Made by a program: the position numbers and the translations under genes
The notes under the pieces: generated by a model
What the model saw: the letters and a program-made list of their open reading frames with translations, nothing else
Databases searched by the model: none
Told to the model about the DNA's origin: nothing
In this document: positions 33,031 to 42,469 of the stretch, one piece after another
Layout: every line of letters begins with the position of its first letter
Position numbering within the stretch: the stretch's first letter is position 1
Origin: Dipteris shenzhenensis
Taxonomy: Eukaryota > Polypodiophyta > Polypodiopsida > Gleicheniales
NCBI GenBank assembly: GCA_047967505.1
Contig: CM106539.1
Strand: one strand, 5' to 3'
Length of the DNA: 64,000 nucleotides

Positions 33031-33721
33031 TGTTAGATATGCTCAATGCCCCACCCTCTTGGTCACCAGCAGTGGTCCAAGGTGCTCAAGTTGTAAGGCC
33101 CCCATATGAGAAGAAGCCATGTATGAGCCTAGGACACTAGATGGATCATGACTTGCATGTCAGATGAGGTCTATCAATGAGAGCATTGATGGTAGAAAGG
33201 TGATTGTGTGGGAGCCCCTTATTCTTGCTGGCATCTGGGGGCTAACTGGCCCTCGGCTAGGGAGTCCCAAGGGGGCCAGCAGCCCCCCTAGTGGGGGTTC
33301 GAGGGCGAGAGCCCCCGAGGTGATGGTATAGGGAATATTCCTTGAATATTCCATTGACGACTAGTTGATTCCACCAACTAGGTTGACTAGTCGACTCGAT
33401 CGACTAGCTTGACTAGTCGGTTCCACCAACTATGTTGATCCGACTACCACCCTCATAGCTATAAAGAGGCGACCTCCCCATTCCATTGTATCAGATCGAT
33501 TCAGATCAAATCTCCCTAGTCCATTGTATTAGATCAGATCTTCTAACTAGTAGCTCTTCACCTAGTACTGTCATCTAAGCTCCACTGTGGGAGCGCATGG
33601 GTGGACGGAGCCATCATCTATACTACATCAGTATTGAAGGAAAATTTTATTCCTCTCTAGTTTGCTGTGTACTCTCTATTGTTTATTCAGTTTCTGTTAT
33701 GTTGCACCGTGTAATTTAACA
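33031..33721 (+). repeat. 3' LTR of copia element C
   Basis: It runs from tgttagatatgctcaatgcc to gtgtaatttaaca, about 691 bp, preceded by the polypurine tract attgaggggggg (33019-33030). The tail after ctcatagctataaagaggcg is missing in the left LTR but present in the solo LTR at 36842-37449. The word gtaac follows it; a matching target duplication on the left cannot be tested here. Confidence 0.9.
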
Positions 33722-34104
33722 GTAACTCTCTTCACTATGTCAACCACATATGAGACCCTATATGGTGGAAATATCATCCCAAAATCAATGTGCAGGTTAT
33801 GTAGGGTTGGATTCTTGTTGCAAAAAAAGGTGCAAAAGCAATGGGATAATGCTCATAACTTTGCTCCCTATGCAAGCCACATATTAGACCCCACATGGTG
33901 GGAATATCACCCCAAAATTAATACACAGATTCTATAGGGTTGGCATGAGCTCCTGGGGTTTGAAAATAATACTAAAAAGACTTGATGAAAGAAATTCTTG
34001 CATGGAGATGCTGGGAAGAATGTGGAGAATCAACACCTTATTTGCAGGCCCTAGCCATGAAGAATTTGTCCAAATCTTGCAGCAATTTGTGTATTCCAGT
34101 GGTG
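33722..34104. other. Unassigned DNA with a 70-bp diverged duplication
   Basis: No gene is visible. 33746-33812 and 33878-33944 are diverged direct repeats (cacatatgagaccctatatgg versus cacatattagaccccacatgg, both ending agggttgg), offset by 132 bp. Confidence 0.6.
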
Positions 34105-34445
34105 ACTGACATGTTGTGGGGATCATGGAAGAATGTCATCAAAGTCTACACTCCCACGCAACTCCTTGTGGGATCTTTGTATGCACGAGCTCTTGTGTCA
34201 CACTGGATTGTGTTCATGTGATCCCACAAGAATGAAAAGGGAAAGAGAGGGGAATGGAAATGAGGAGGAGGAGGGGAGGGTGAAGGTAGAGGAGTGGCAA
34301 TCAGAAGGCAACCCACAATGGAAGCAAGAAGTCTCAAAGTACAAGAGAATAAAGAGAAAGAGAGAGCTTCTATTCCAAAAGTTGCATGTACACAATGAAA
34401 ACCAAAGTCAAACTTTTGACCATTTATACATTCCACCTTTTGCAG
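34105..34445 (-). repeat. LTR-like repeat, inverted relative to 43838-44200
   Basis: Read on the minus strand, this segment (from gtggaatgtataaatgg through ctcttgtactttga, cattgtgggttgcctt, actcctctaccttcaccct, to cttccatgatc) is a diverged copy of 43838-44200 (+). It contains a TATA-like tataaatgg followed by a pyrimidine-rich stretch. The neighbouring gypsy gag on the plus strand suggests the pair are LTR remnants of a Ty3/gypsy family, but no ends or target duplications were found. Confidence 0.6.
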
Positions 34446-35233
34446 TGAGGGCTAACCCAGGCTAACTCTTGTGCTCTGTTGAGTCTTCATTCCTCACACC
34501 CTCTCTTACCTCTCCACTTTGTCATCACAATCATATGAATTGTTAACCATTGATGTTCTCCTTCCTATTCACAATCCATCCTTGGATTGTGTGCGGTGTA
34601 TGATGTTGGACTTAAGGGCATTGTTCATAATCTAGTGTCAATCAAAAATCCTTTGGGAGATGCAAAAGAATGGGTGGAGTGGCTTTCAAAAATGTGTCTC
34701 AAATATATCTTCAAAGATCTGGATGTGATGACCATAATGATTTTAAACACATATACACAATTGCATAACTTGAGGAAAAAGAGGCCCTTTGTTAGATTCA
34801 AAGACTATTTCTTTTCGGAGCCGTTGATGATTCTCCTCTATTCGTGGTTCTATTGTTGGAATATCCTTGAGCAAAAATCATAAGCAGTCAAAAAAAGGTG
34901 CATCATGGCAAGGAATGCTAGATCTAGGACCAAGGCAAAGGTAGTGTTGAACTCTTCCATCTGAGCAACTAGTGCATAGGAGTATCCAACTTCCAAAAAA
35001 TCAAACTTGGGGAGGTTATATATAAAATATTGGGATCCACTACATGGATTCTTTCAAAATCTAGCCAACTCCAACGGTGTCATAGAGGCATATATGTTGG
35101 GTCTATCCATCGTTCGAGGCCAGCAGAACAATAAGTGCACCAACGCTTCAAAAAGGGACTTGTCATTGAGGTTGGAGTCCTATGTTTGTGTTTGCTCTTG
35201 GGACTTGAGTGTAATCCGCTTGTTGTGGTCTTG
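34446..35233. other. Unassigned DNA with weak coding-like frames
   Basis: Plus-strand frames 34587-34883 (VHNLVSIKNPLGDAKEWVEW then LSKMCLKYIFKDLDVMTIMI) and 35007-35258 have ordinary composition, but I recognise no family and they are short. A decayed TE coding region is the most likely explanation. Confidence 0.3.
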
Positions 35234-35991
35234 TTATTCTCTTACTGCCATTTTTTGAAGCTCCTCTAAATTAGCTCTATGAGGACTAACACCTACATTG
35301 TCTTTTTGACTTAGGTGGAAGCTTTGTATTTCACCCTTCCATCTATTAACATTGGCGATATCCTCAACGGTCCGAAAAGATGGTCTGGGCCTCACACCAT
35401 GTGTTGTGGTGGGGTGTAGTCTCCTACAGTAGTGGCTGTAGCTCCTCTTCATGTGGGTGCTCACTCACCTACTTCTATCCTCCCTCGTCATAAGTCATGT
35501 CAATGTCCAAGAAGAGCATGGGCTTAAGAGTTTTGTAACATGTACTGGTACCCATGTCTTTTGGACCCTCTTGGTCGAGCGGCTGCTATTGTTGCATGTC
35601 CATGGTGGTGTGATGTACTGATGTGGAGGGCTTTGAGGGATGGCTTGTGCCAGTGCCAATCAAAGAGGGATCATGGCTAGGTGATGTGTTTTTGTTAGAA
35701 GGCAGTGGTGGCTGTGGTGCCATGTTGAAAAAAGCCTAGGCAGCATCTATATCGACTTTGCGGACATCAATGGGGTAGGCCACATGAGAATCATCAAGTT
35801 GGCTAATGCTGGTCCAAATAATTTTTTACATAACTTCTACGAGATTATTAGAGAGGACTATAATTCTTGTTGAGGGATACCATTTGCTATTAATGCCAAA
35901 AAGGCAGTTGAAGACATACTTAGCCATACACTTGCAACCATTGTAATCTTTGTTCCAAGATCTCCAGGTTGCAAGGGAGGTCTCCTAAGGC
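35234..35991 (-). other. Coding-like minus-strand remnant split by element E
   Basis: Minus-strand frames read WRSWNKDYNGCKCMAKYVFN, CLFGINSKWYPSTRIIVLSN, SQLDDSHVAYPIDVRKVDID and a Pro/Ser/Thr-rich stretch, with several stops. Element E is inserted immediately upstream (target duplication attag at 35992), and the flank beyond E (39157 onward) would be the continuation. I do not recognise the protein. It may belong with the coiled-coil remnant at 39790-41540 on the same strand, but this is only inferred from strand and proximity. Confidence 0.35.
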
Positions 35992-35996
35992 ATTAG

Positions 35997-36056
35997 TGTT
36001 GGGATAAGTGTGATCAGGGGCTTGCTCTATGGTGCATGTGTGCATCTAGGGGAGTC

Positions 36057-36107
<51 letters not shown>

Positions 36108-36395
36108 GTAGAGGCACATCTAGTGCTATGATGTGTCTAGTGTGTGACCTAAGTGATAATATAAGCCAAAGGCCCCCACATGGGAGGTTCCTTTGATTTA
36201 GGACAGTCCCATTGATGTATGAGGTGATTGCCATTGATGTAGGGAAGGTGCCTTTGATCTAGGCCACCTTCTCCCCGTTTCTATAAGAGAAAGTCACCTC
36301 TCTCACAATCTATAGAGTGAACAACATTTTTGGTTACATCTTGTGCTCTCACTCCTCTTCCAAGATGCATCTATTCTATTCCACATGTTTCTTCA
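35997..36395 (+). repeat. 5' LTR of element E with (GT)n
   Basis: It starts tgttgggataagtgtgatca and ends cacatgtttcttca. It contains a (GT)n tract at 36061-36106, a TATA-like tctataagagaaag near 36281 and a conserved ctcttccaagatgcat end. Confidence 0.92.
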
Positions 36396-36587
36396 TTTGG
36401 TATCAGAGCTTTAGATTCTAGATCTAGCCTAGCCTAGCATTAGATGCTCTCTCTAGCATGAACTACTAGTTTTTTTAAAGATTCCTCATCATCTTCATTT
36501 TCCTCTTTCCTTCCAAAATTTTGTGTGAGCTTTTTCTCTACCTACAAGTAACCATTCCCAGAGCCCTTTCAAACCAATCATCCTTGA

Positions 36588-36838
36588 ATATGGGCGACCC
36601 TCCAGCTGCAAGCAATTAGCCAGATATTTCCTGTATGCGCAATGCCGACACAACCTTCACTCGCCAAATAGTTGCACAATTCTGTCGACAGAGAAGAAAG
36701 ATCTTTAATTGCTTCCAGCCACAGTTGGGCGATGCTACAAGAAAGTTGCTGATGAAGTTTGAGCCAGTTTGGTCAAGTATTGGAGGAGAAATAGATGAAA
36801 AACTAGTTGATTTTGCTAACTTCTCTATGGCGATATGA
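36588..36838 (+). pseudogene. Unknown first ORF of element E, cut by the solo LTR
   Basis: Starting at atgggcgaccctccagc, the frame reads MGDPPAASN, a TAG, then MRNADTTFTRQIVAQFCRQR, KIFNCFQPQLGDATRKLLMK and FEPVWSSIGGEIDEKLVDFA. The nested family-C solo LTR follows directly at 36842. Position right after the primer site is where gag is expected, but I cannot identify gag motifs. Confidence 0.4.
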
Positions 36839-36841
36839 GGA

Positions 36842-37449
36842 TGTTAAATTACACGACGCAGCAGAACAGAAACTCAATAAAGAATAGAGAGTACACAGCA
36901 AACTGGAGATGAAATAAATTTTCCTTCAATACTGATGTAGTATAGATGATGGCTCCATCCACCCGTGCACTCCCAGAGTGGAGCTTAGATGGCGATCTAG
37001 ACAGATACTAGGTGAAGAGCTACTAGCTAGAAGATCTGATCTGATCTGAACTGATCTGATATAATGGATTGGGGAGTTGCATCTTTATAGCTATGAGGGC
37101 AGTTCAACATAGTCGGTGGAGTTGACCAGTCGACCTAGTCGGTGGAACCGACTAGTCGTCCATGGAATATTCAAGGAATATTTCCTATACCATCACTCGG
37201 GGACTCTCGCCCCCAAACCCCCACTAGGGGGCCACTGGGACCCCTCAGCTGGGGGCCAGCTGGCCCCAGGCCCTAGTAAGAATAAGGGGCTCCCACACGA
37301 TTACCTTTCTACCATCAACGCTTTCATTGATAGACCTCATTTGACATGCAAGTCAGGATCCATCCAATGTCTCGGGCTCACACATGGCTTCTCCTCATAT
37401 GGGACCACTGGTGGTTACCAAGAGGGTGGGGCATTGAGCATATCTAACA
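36842..37449 (-). repeat. Solo LTR of copia family C nested in element E
   Basis: In plus orientation it starts tgttaaattacac and ends gcatatctaaca, the reverse complement of the family-C LTR at 33031-33721 with some internal shortening. The flanks are gagga (36837-36841) and gacga (37450-37454), a 5-bp target duplication with one mismatch. No internal element sequence is present, so it arose by LTR-LTR recombination after insertion into E. Confidence 0.9.
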
Positions 37450-37796
37450 GACGAACAATTGCGCGATTCTTCTGCTGTGGATTCAAGTTGATATGTAAGC
37501 TTTCATTCTGCACTGAAAGCCCTTTGAAATCTACTATGAGATGTGCAAATCTTGGGCTCCAAATTTTCATTTTGATAGTTGAAGATTTTTGATGATAATG
37601 GTTGACCAGTCAACTGTGTGATGGGGTGTTTTAGTCTTACTGCTCATTTACTGAGTTTTTCAGTTGATCATAACTTTGGTTGAGTATAAACCTCATTTGG
37701 GAATTATTTTTCAAAGGATTATGAGAGTTTTATAATGATACATAACCACTTGGAAGAGTATAGACACTGACTTATTTAAAGGTAAGAACTACTCAA

Positions 37797-38440
37797 ATGG
37801 CATTCTCTTATGAATCACAATATGATCAAATGCCCAATATGAAGCATGAATATTTCAAAAATCTTATGAAGACCTTCATCAACAATAAAGACAAATTGAA
37901 GTGCTCAGGACAAGGTGTGAACAGACATGCTAACATACATGGAGATGAGCAAGTATGGTATGCATATGGTGAGATAAACTTTATTGAATTCTCCTCTACA
38001 ATCATGAAGTCTATGATCATGCATAGTGGTGAACAAATGGATGCAAATATTGATGACTATGTTTCAAAGTATGTTTCCTTTTGGAAATACTTTGTACTTC
38101 TCAAGTACAACATTCTTGAAGATGATATATTCTTGGTTCTATCATTGAAAAAGGGGGATATCTACTCTCTTCACGTTTGAATTTCATGTCAACCTCTTTG
38201 GCAAATGACAAAATGTATATGGATGTCAAGATCAACATAGAAGGCTTTCTCAAAGTTTTCAAGATGAAGAATGATACTCATATTTCTTGTGTCTTTTCAA
38301 CAAGAGGCATCACTTTTGGACACTGGAAAGCTTGAAGATGATCAAGCATTTACAAAGAATGCCAAGGAAAATTTGATTGATAAAACTCCATCAACAAATG
38401 AAGCATCCAACTTTGTGGTAGACGATAAAGACTATGCTTT
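37797..38440 (+). pseudogene. gag-like or unknown ORF of element E
   Basis: The frame 37797-38180 reads MAFSYESQYDQMPNMKHEYF, DKLKCSGQGVNRHANIHGDE, IMKSMIMHSGEQMDANIDDY and LKYNILEDDIFLVLSLKKGD. Coding-like sequence continues after a stop (LNFMSTSLANDKMYMDVKIN; LLDTGKLEDDQAFTKNAKEN). The helical, charged character and a segment like the LPPEY..LV..L stretch of copia gag make a degenerate gag possible. No zinc knuckle or catalytic motif is visible. Confidence 0.35.
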
Positions 38441-38776
38441 TTGAGCACTTTGTCTTTTGAATTTTTTTTTATCATCACTTGGTCAAATTTTGAGATTCTC
38501 TGCCTGGAGTTGTACTCCAAAAAGAATATCATATGTTTTGTCTTTTGTAAATCACCTCTGGTCACCATATGATGTAGGCCATGTGGTATGTGTTTGGTCT
38601 ATCTCATTTTTGTGAACCTTGACCCTTATGCACCTTTGCTAGCATGAGATCCTAGACATAGATTTATCCTTGACCACTATGAGATGGCCATGTGTGACCA
38701 CCATGAGATGGCATGAGAAACTATGAGACTAGATGTATTTTTGACATTGCAAGAGGCAAAGCCTTGAGGGGGGGTA

Positions 38777-39151
38777 TGCTGGGATAAGTGTGATCAAGGG
38801 CTTGCTCTATGGTGCATGTGTGCATCTAGAGGAGTCACATGTGTGTGTGTGTGTGTGTGTGTAGAGGCACATCTAGTGCTATGATGTGTCTAGTGTGTGA
38901 CCTAAGTGATGATGTAAGTTAAAGGCCCCCACATAGGAGGTTCCTTTGATTTAGGCCAGCGGTCCCATTGATGTAGGGGCTGATTGCCACTGATGTAGGG
39001 AAGGTGCCTTTGATCTAGGCCACCTTCTCTCCATTTCTATAAGAGAGAGTCACCTCTCTCACAATCTATAGAGTGAACAACATTTTTGGTTACATCTTGT
39101 GCTCTCACTCCTCTTCCAAGATGCATCTTTTCTATCCCACGTGTTTCTTCA
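38777..39151 (+). repeat. 3' LTR of element E
   Basis: It starts tgctgggataagtgtgatca and ends cacgtgtttcttca. It matches the 5' LTR except for scattered substitutions and a (GT)n tract about 24 bp shorter (38841-38862), which accounts for essentially all of the length difference. Confidence 0.92.
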
Positions 39152-39156
39152 ATTAG

Positions 39157-39549
39157 GCTTGACTAGTTCAAGCATCGGACTCTCATTGGAGACAATTAGG
39201 AGTTATGAAGTATTATAACCCACGCCATGAAATCATATATAATTGTGTGGTAGTAGAGCGTGTAGATGTCTACATCACCTTGGAGAACCATGTCCTCATG
39301 AAAATAGGCCATGGCTATTATAGGGTGAGCTTGATAATCAGTGCACTGAAAGAGTGTCTCTACATCATGTGCTATGAGTGGATTATCAAAATTGATGTCG
39401 CACTAGAGTGTGGCAGTGGAGATGTGTGAAAAAAGTAGTTGAAGGTGTCTTCAATTGTGCGGTTTGTGAATCAGAGTGTAGAGGCATGGGTGGAGGCATC
39501 CATCAGCTGCACATGGAGGTTTTCAATATCCATTGTGGGGGGGTAGATG
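39157..39549. other. Right flank of element E, no gene seen
   Basis: The only open frame (39205-39429, +) has no recognisable motif. This is probably the continuation of the minus-strand remnant 35234-35991, from which element E separated it. Confidence 0.35.
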
Positions 39550-39557
39550 CTCTGGCC

Positions 39558-39774
39558 CATTGTTCACAAAAACATTTTTCTCAACAAATCACAAAACTTG
39601 GGGTGTCAAAATTTGAAGGTCTTTCTCGAGAATTTGCCGATTTTAAAGCTAAAATATAACTAAATTGCCTAAAAATTTGCAGATTTTACAAAATTGAGAA
39701 AATATTTTTTACGGGTGAAAATGAAAATGTTGCAGGTTCATTGTATATAGTTTGCAGGTTTTCTGTGAACACTG
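39558..39774. mobile_element. Second hAT-like MITE, 217 bp
   Basis: The left end cattgttcacaaaaac and the reverse complement of the right end cagtgttcacagaaaac form imperfect terminal inverted repeats of the CA(G/T)TGTTCAC type common in plant hAT elements. The flanks ctctggcc (39550-39557) and ctctggtc (39775-39782) are an 8-bp duplication with one mismatch. The body is AT-rich and non-coding with aaaatttgc-like subterminal words. Confidence 0.72.
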
Positions 39775-39789
39775 CTCTGGTCGCTTGCA

Positions 39790-41540
39790 GATCCGCGTGT
39801 ACGTTGAATATCTGCTACTATCTCCTTTGAATCACTTCATGCATCCTTTCAATCAATCAATAGTGCTCGCCTTTGATCCATCCTTTCCTCTACAGCCTAC
39901 TTTTCCTCTTGTAGTCTTGAATATTGCTCCTGGTCCATTGCGTCCTGGCATTGGAGCACACCATAGTCTGCTTGGATGGTGTCATTGTGGGACCGTTTTA
40001 TGGCCAAGTCCTCTTGAGTTTGCTGCAGCTCTTGCTCATATTTCTTTCTAATCTCTATTTCCTTTAGACCACTGGCATCGACTACAAGTCTCTCCACCTT
40101 CTCCTTTTGTAAGGCTACCTCTATGATCTGGAGCTTGTTGCGGGGCTTGGGATGCTGTGACGTTCTGTTTAACTAAGAACTCCTACCGCCTTGCTAAGAT
40201 CTGTTGTGCAGCTACCATCATGGCGGTAAGAGACTCCATAAAATCGAGCTCCTTTTGTCTGGCCTGATTGTCTTTGTGCATAAGTTTGGCGTAGCCCTCT
40301 TCTGTGGAGTATGCGCTGGAGGTACATAACTCCATTGCTTGATAGGTGCTTATGTGACGAGATTGCTATAGTTTGAGGCCCTGTGTTGGCTGCCTGGTTG
40401 CAGCTGCTTGGACGTTTTCCTGAGTGGGGCGAGTGGGAGTCTGTTCACAGGGCTCCTGGATCATATCTATAATTTCATGACCTTACTGGATGGGATTCTT
40501 AGGTGGCATTCCTGGCGTAGCTTTTCTGTAGCCTCTGCTTCTCTCTTTCATGCTTCCTCCTCTCTTATTTGCTGGAGTTCAGACTGTTGCTTCTGGAGGA
40601 GGTCATCTTGCTACTTCTTTGCTGCTTCTTCTTGCTGCTTTGTCCTCTTCTTGTTTTCTTGATATCTTTCTCCTCTTCTTAGGAAACGGTTTGGTGGGAG
40701 TTGACCTTCTTGTTGGAGCTGTCAGAAGTGTGCAATCCTTGGCTGCATCACCATACCCTTTTGGAATGTCATCATTGGATAGGTGGTGGATGATGGGCAT
40801 GATGAACATGGGGTTGCCTATATATTCCCCATGTGTGCACATGTTGATTATTTCTCTATAGAAGTGGTCCGCCCAATTAGTCTCCTTTGGGTTTTGGAGG
40901 TGCACCAATAGATTGGGGAGGATAACATTGTGATGCTCCGTAAGCTGAATCTGACTGAGGAGAGTGACCCAGGGGAGTCCGTAAGCTTTCCTGACCGTCT
41001 CTGTACTGAACTGGTAATGATGATACTCCCCATCTGCATGAAGCCGGCTGGTGGTGCTGGAGGAGTTGTGAAACCTGTTAGCCACCACTGTGTGCAAGCC
41101 CATTGCTTGGATCAGTACCACATCTGGGTCCAGCAGAGCTTGGTATGATTTGGCATTGTGGTAGTAAAGCCGATAATATTTTGCATTACACTTATAAGTG
41201 GATAACCACTCCTTGTAGTAGCTGCTCCAGCCAATCCTGTCAAAGCGGGGAAATTAATCGAGTCACCTGCATGGCAAGCTCAGAGTAATTTTGGGCATCC
41301 TTTGTGTTTATGATTCTTCTTTTTAGGAGGGTTTGGGTGGTGGACTGCTGGGCAGATGGCTCAGGATGATGAGTAGCCTACTAAGCTGAAGGATCCGGTT
41401 CCATTTGAGAAGGAGAGGGATAGAAATAGTTTGAGAAGTCGAGGGAGTAATAGAAGGTGGAAAAGTTGAAGAGCCTTTCAAGTGTTCGAGGGTCATGATT
41501 CTGTATGACCCCTGACCCTTGTGGTGTGATTTCCACAACT
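39790..41540 (-). pseudogene. Degenerate coiled-coil protein gene of unknown family
   Basis: From 41121 the minus strand reads VLIQAMGLHTVVANRFHNSS, YHHYQFSTETVRKAYGLPWV, LSQIQLTEHHNVILPNLLVH, FYREIINMCTHGEYIGNPMF, IIHHLSNDDIPKGYGDAAKD and a basic PFPKKRRKISRKQEEDKAAR. Frames continue with HKDNQARQKELDFMESLTAM and, at 40097-39897, EIRKKYEQELQQTQEDLAIK, strongly heptad-like coiled coil. Upstream, FNFSTFYYSLDFSNYF and KEWLSTYKCNAKYYRLYYHN extend it toward 41540. It lies just downstream of a gypsy integrase on the same strand, the place where some gypsy elements carry an extra ORF. Several stops and frameshifts are present. Function is unknown. Confidence 0.5.
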
Positions 41541-41559
41541 CGATATGGATACTCTATAT

Positions 41560-42300
41560 TTTAGTTTACTCTTTGTGTTCCTTATGCTATATAGTAACGC
41601 AAGGTCATCTTCTTTTAGGTCCTTGTACAGAGGTTGCATACTTCTTGTAGCATAGTTTTTCAAACTTTATGCCATAAGCCACTCTCAACCTCGTCTCATC
41701 AAGGTTTTCAAGCTTGATTAGCCTTTCTAGAATTGCCTCATCGGATATTCAGTCTCTAAGTGCAACTTTCAGGCTTGGAACAATAAATTCCATAGGTATG
41801 ACTGCTTCCACTCCAAATGCTAGGCTAAAAGGTGTGTAGTTGGTAGCAATCTTATATGTCATGCCCTCTCCTCCCTCTTGAATCATGAGAATGAAATGGA
41901 TCAAGAGTTGATGCCTGCTCTTGTTAACTCATTTCGCAGAGCAGTTCCGCTCGTTATAGGAGTTAACCAAAAACGTCTCACGACTTTGGTATGCCCATAG
42001 TGTTGCAATAAGTTTATGTTTCCAATCATTATTAAGGTGTAAATGTTTTATGAACAATGAGGAACTCACTCATAAATATGTGAATTGTCATTCACGAAGT
42101 GTGTTCATTAATCAGTTACAATTTCCCATGCAAGAACTTATTGGTTGTCCTCACATCCGCTTTCTTTGTAGACTTGGCTTTTGCCCACTTTGTAAAATTA
42201 TCTGTGGCCACTATAATATATTGGGCTTGAGTTTCTTTAGCAGCTGGACTAATTGGTCCGAGCATCACAGTTTTGTGAGAATTCGAACTCTAGCAGCAAA
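41560..42300 (-). pseudogene. Ty3/gypsy integrase, minus strand
   Basis: Near 42265-42150 the minus strand reads LGPISPAAKETQAQYIIVAT then DNFTKWAKAKSTKK, the gypsy integrase core around a catalytic Asp. At 41870-41750 it reads YTPFSLAFGVEAVIPMEFIV and PSLKVALRD, followed by ILERLIKLENLDETRLRVAY, the conserved C-terminal part before the chromodomain or tail position. The intervening part is degraded with stops. Reverse transcriptase and RNase H, expected between protease and integrase, are missing, so a deletion joined the two. Confidence 0.82.
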
Positions 42301-42469
42301 GCATTCAGTGTTCATCTTGGTCCTCTTACATGTCCTTCTCATTGCATGCTTGGAACAACTTAATGGAAGCAGTTCTTTGTGTAGTGTCCAATTCGGCTGC
42401 AAATAAGTTTTCGGTCATTTAGGTGGGCTTTCCATATCTGTAGGTCAGCCCTCAGATTCTGTCCATCCT

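Larger units (their letters stand above)
23237..33721 (+). mobile_element. Ty1/copia retrotransposon C, interrupted by element B
   Basis: A 3' LTR (33031-33721) and a truncated left LTR (23237-23636) bracket copia gag (23645-24517) and PR-INT-RT-RNase H (30021-32886) on the plus strand. The interval 24518-30020 is a separate minus-strand element. The left LTR lacks its last roughly 280 bp, and the primer site is also gone, so a deletion runs from the LTR directly into gag. Another family-C pol tail lies immediately left of the left LTR. The protease and integrase active sites are mutated, so this is an old, dead copy. Confidence 0.9.
35997..39151 (+). mobile_element. Small non-autonomous LTR retrotransposon E
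   Basis: LTRs 35997-36395 and 38777-39151 (about 399 and 375 bp), a tRNA-iMet primer site tggtatcagagc at 36398-36409, a polypurine tract (ccttgagggggggta, 38762-38776) and a perfect 5-bp target duplication attag (35992-35996 and 39152-39156) define it precisely. The interior is only about 1.8 kb after removing the nested solo LTR. It has no protease, integrase, RT or RNase H; only gag-like or unknown frames are present. It therefore needs enzymes from another element. Confidence 0.93.
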
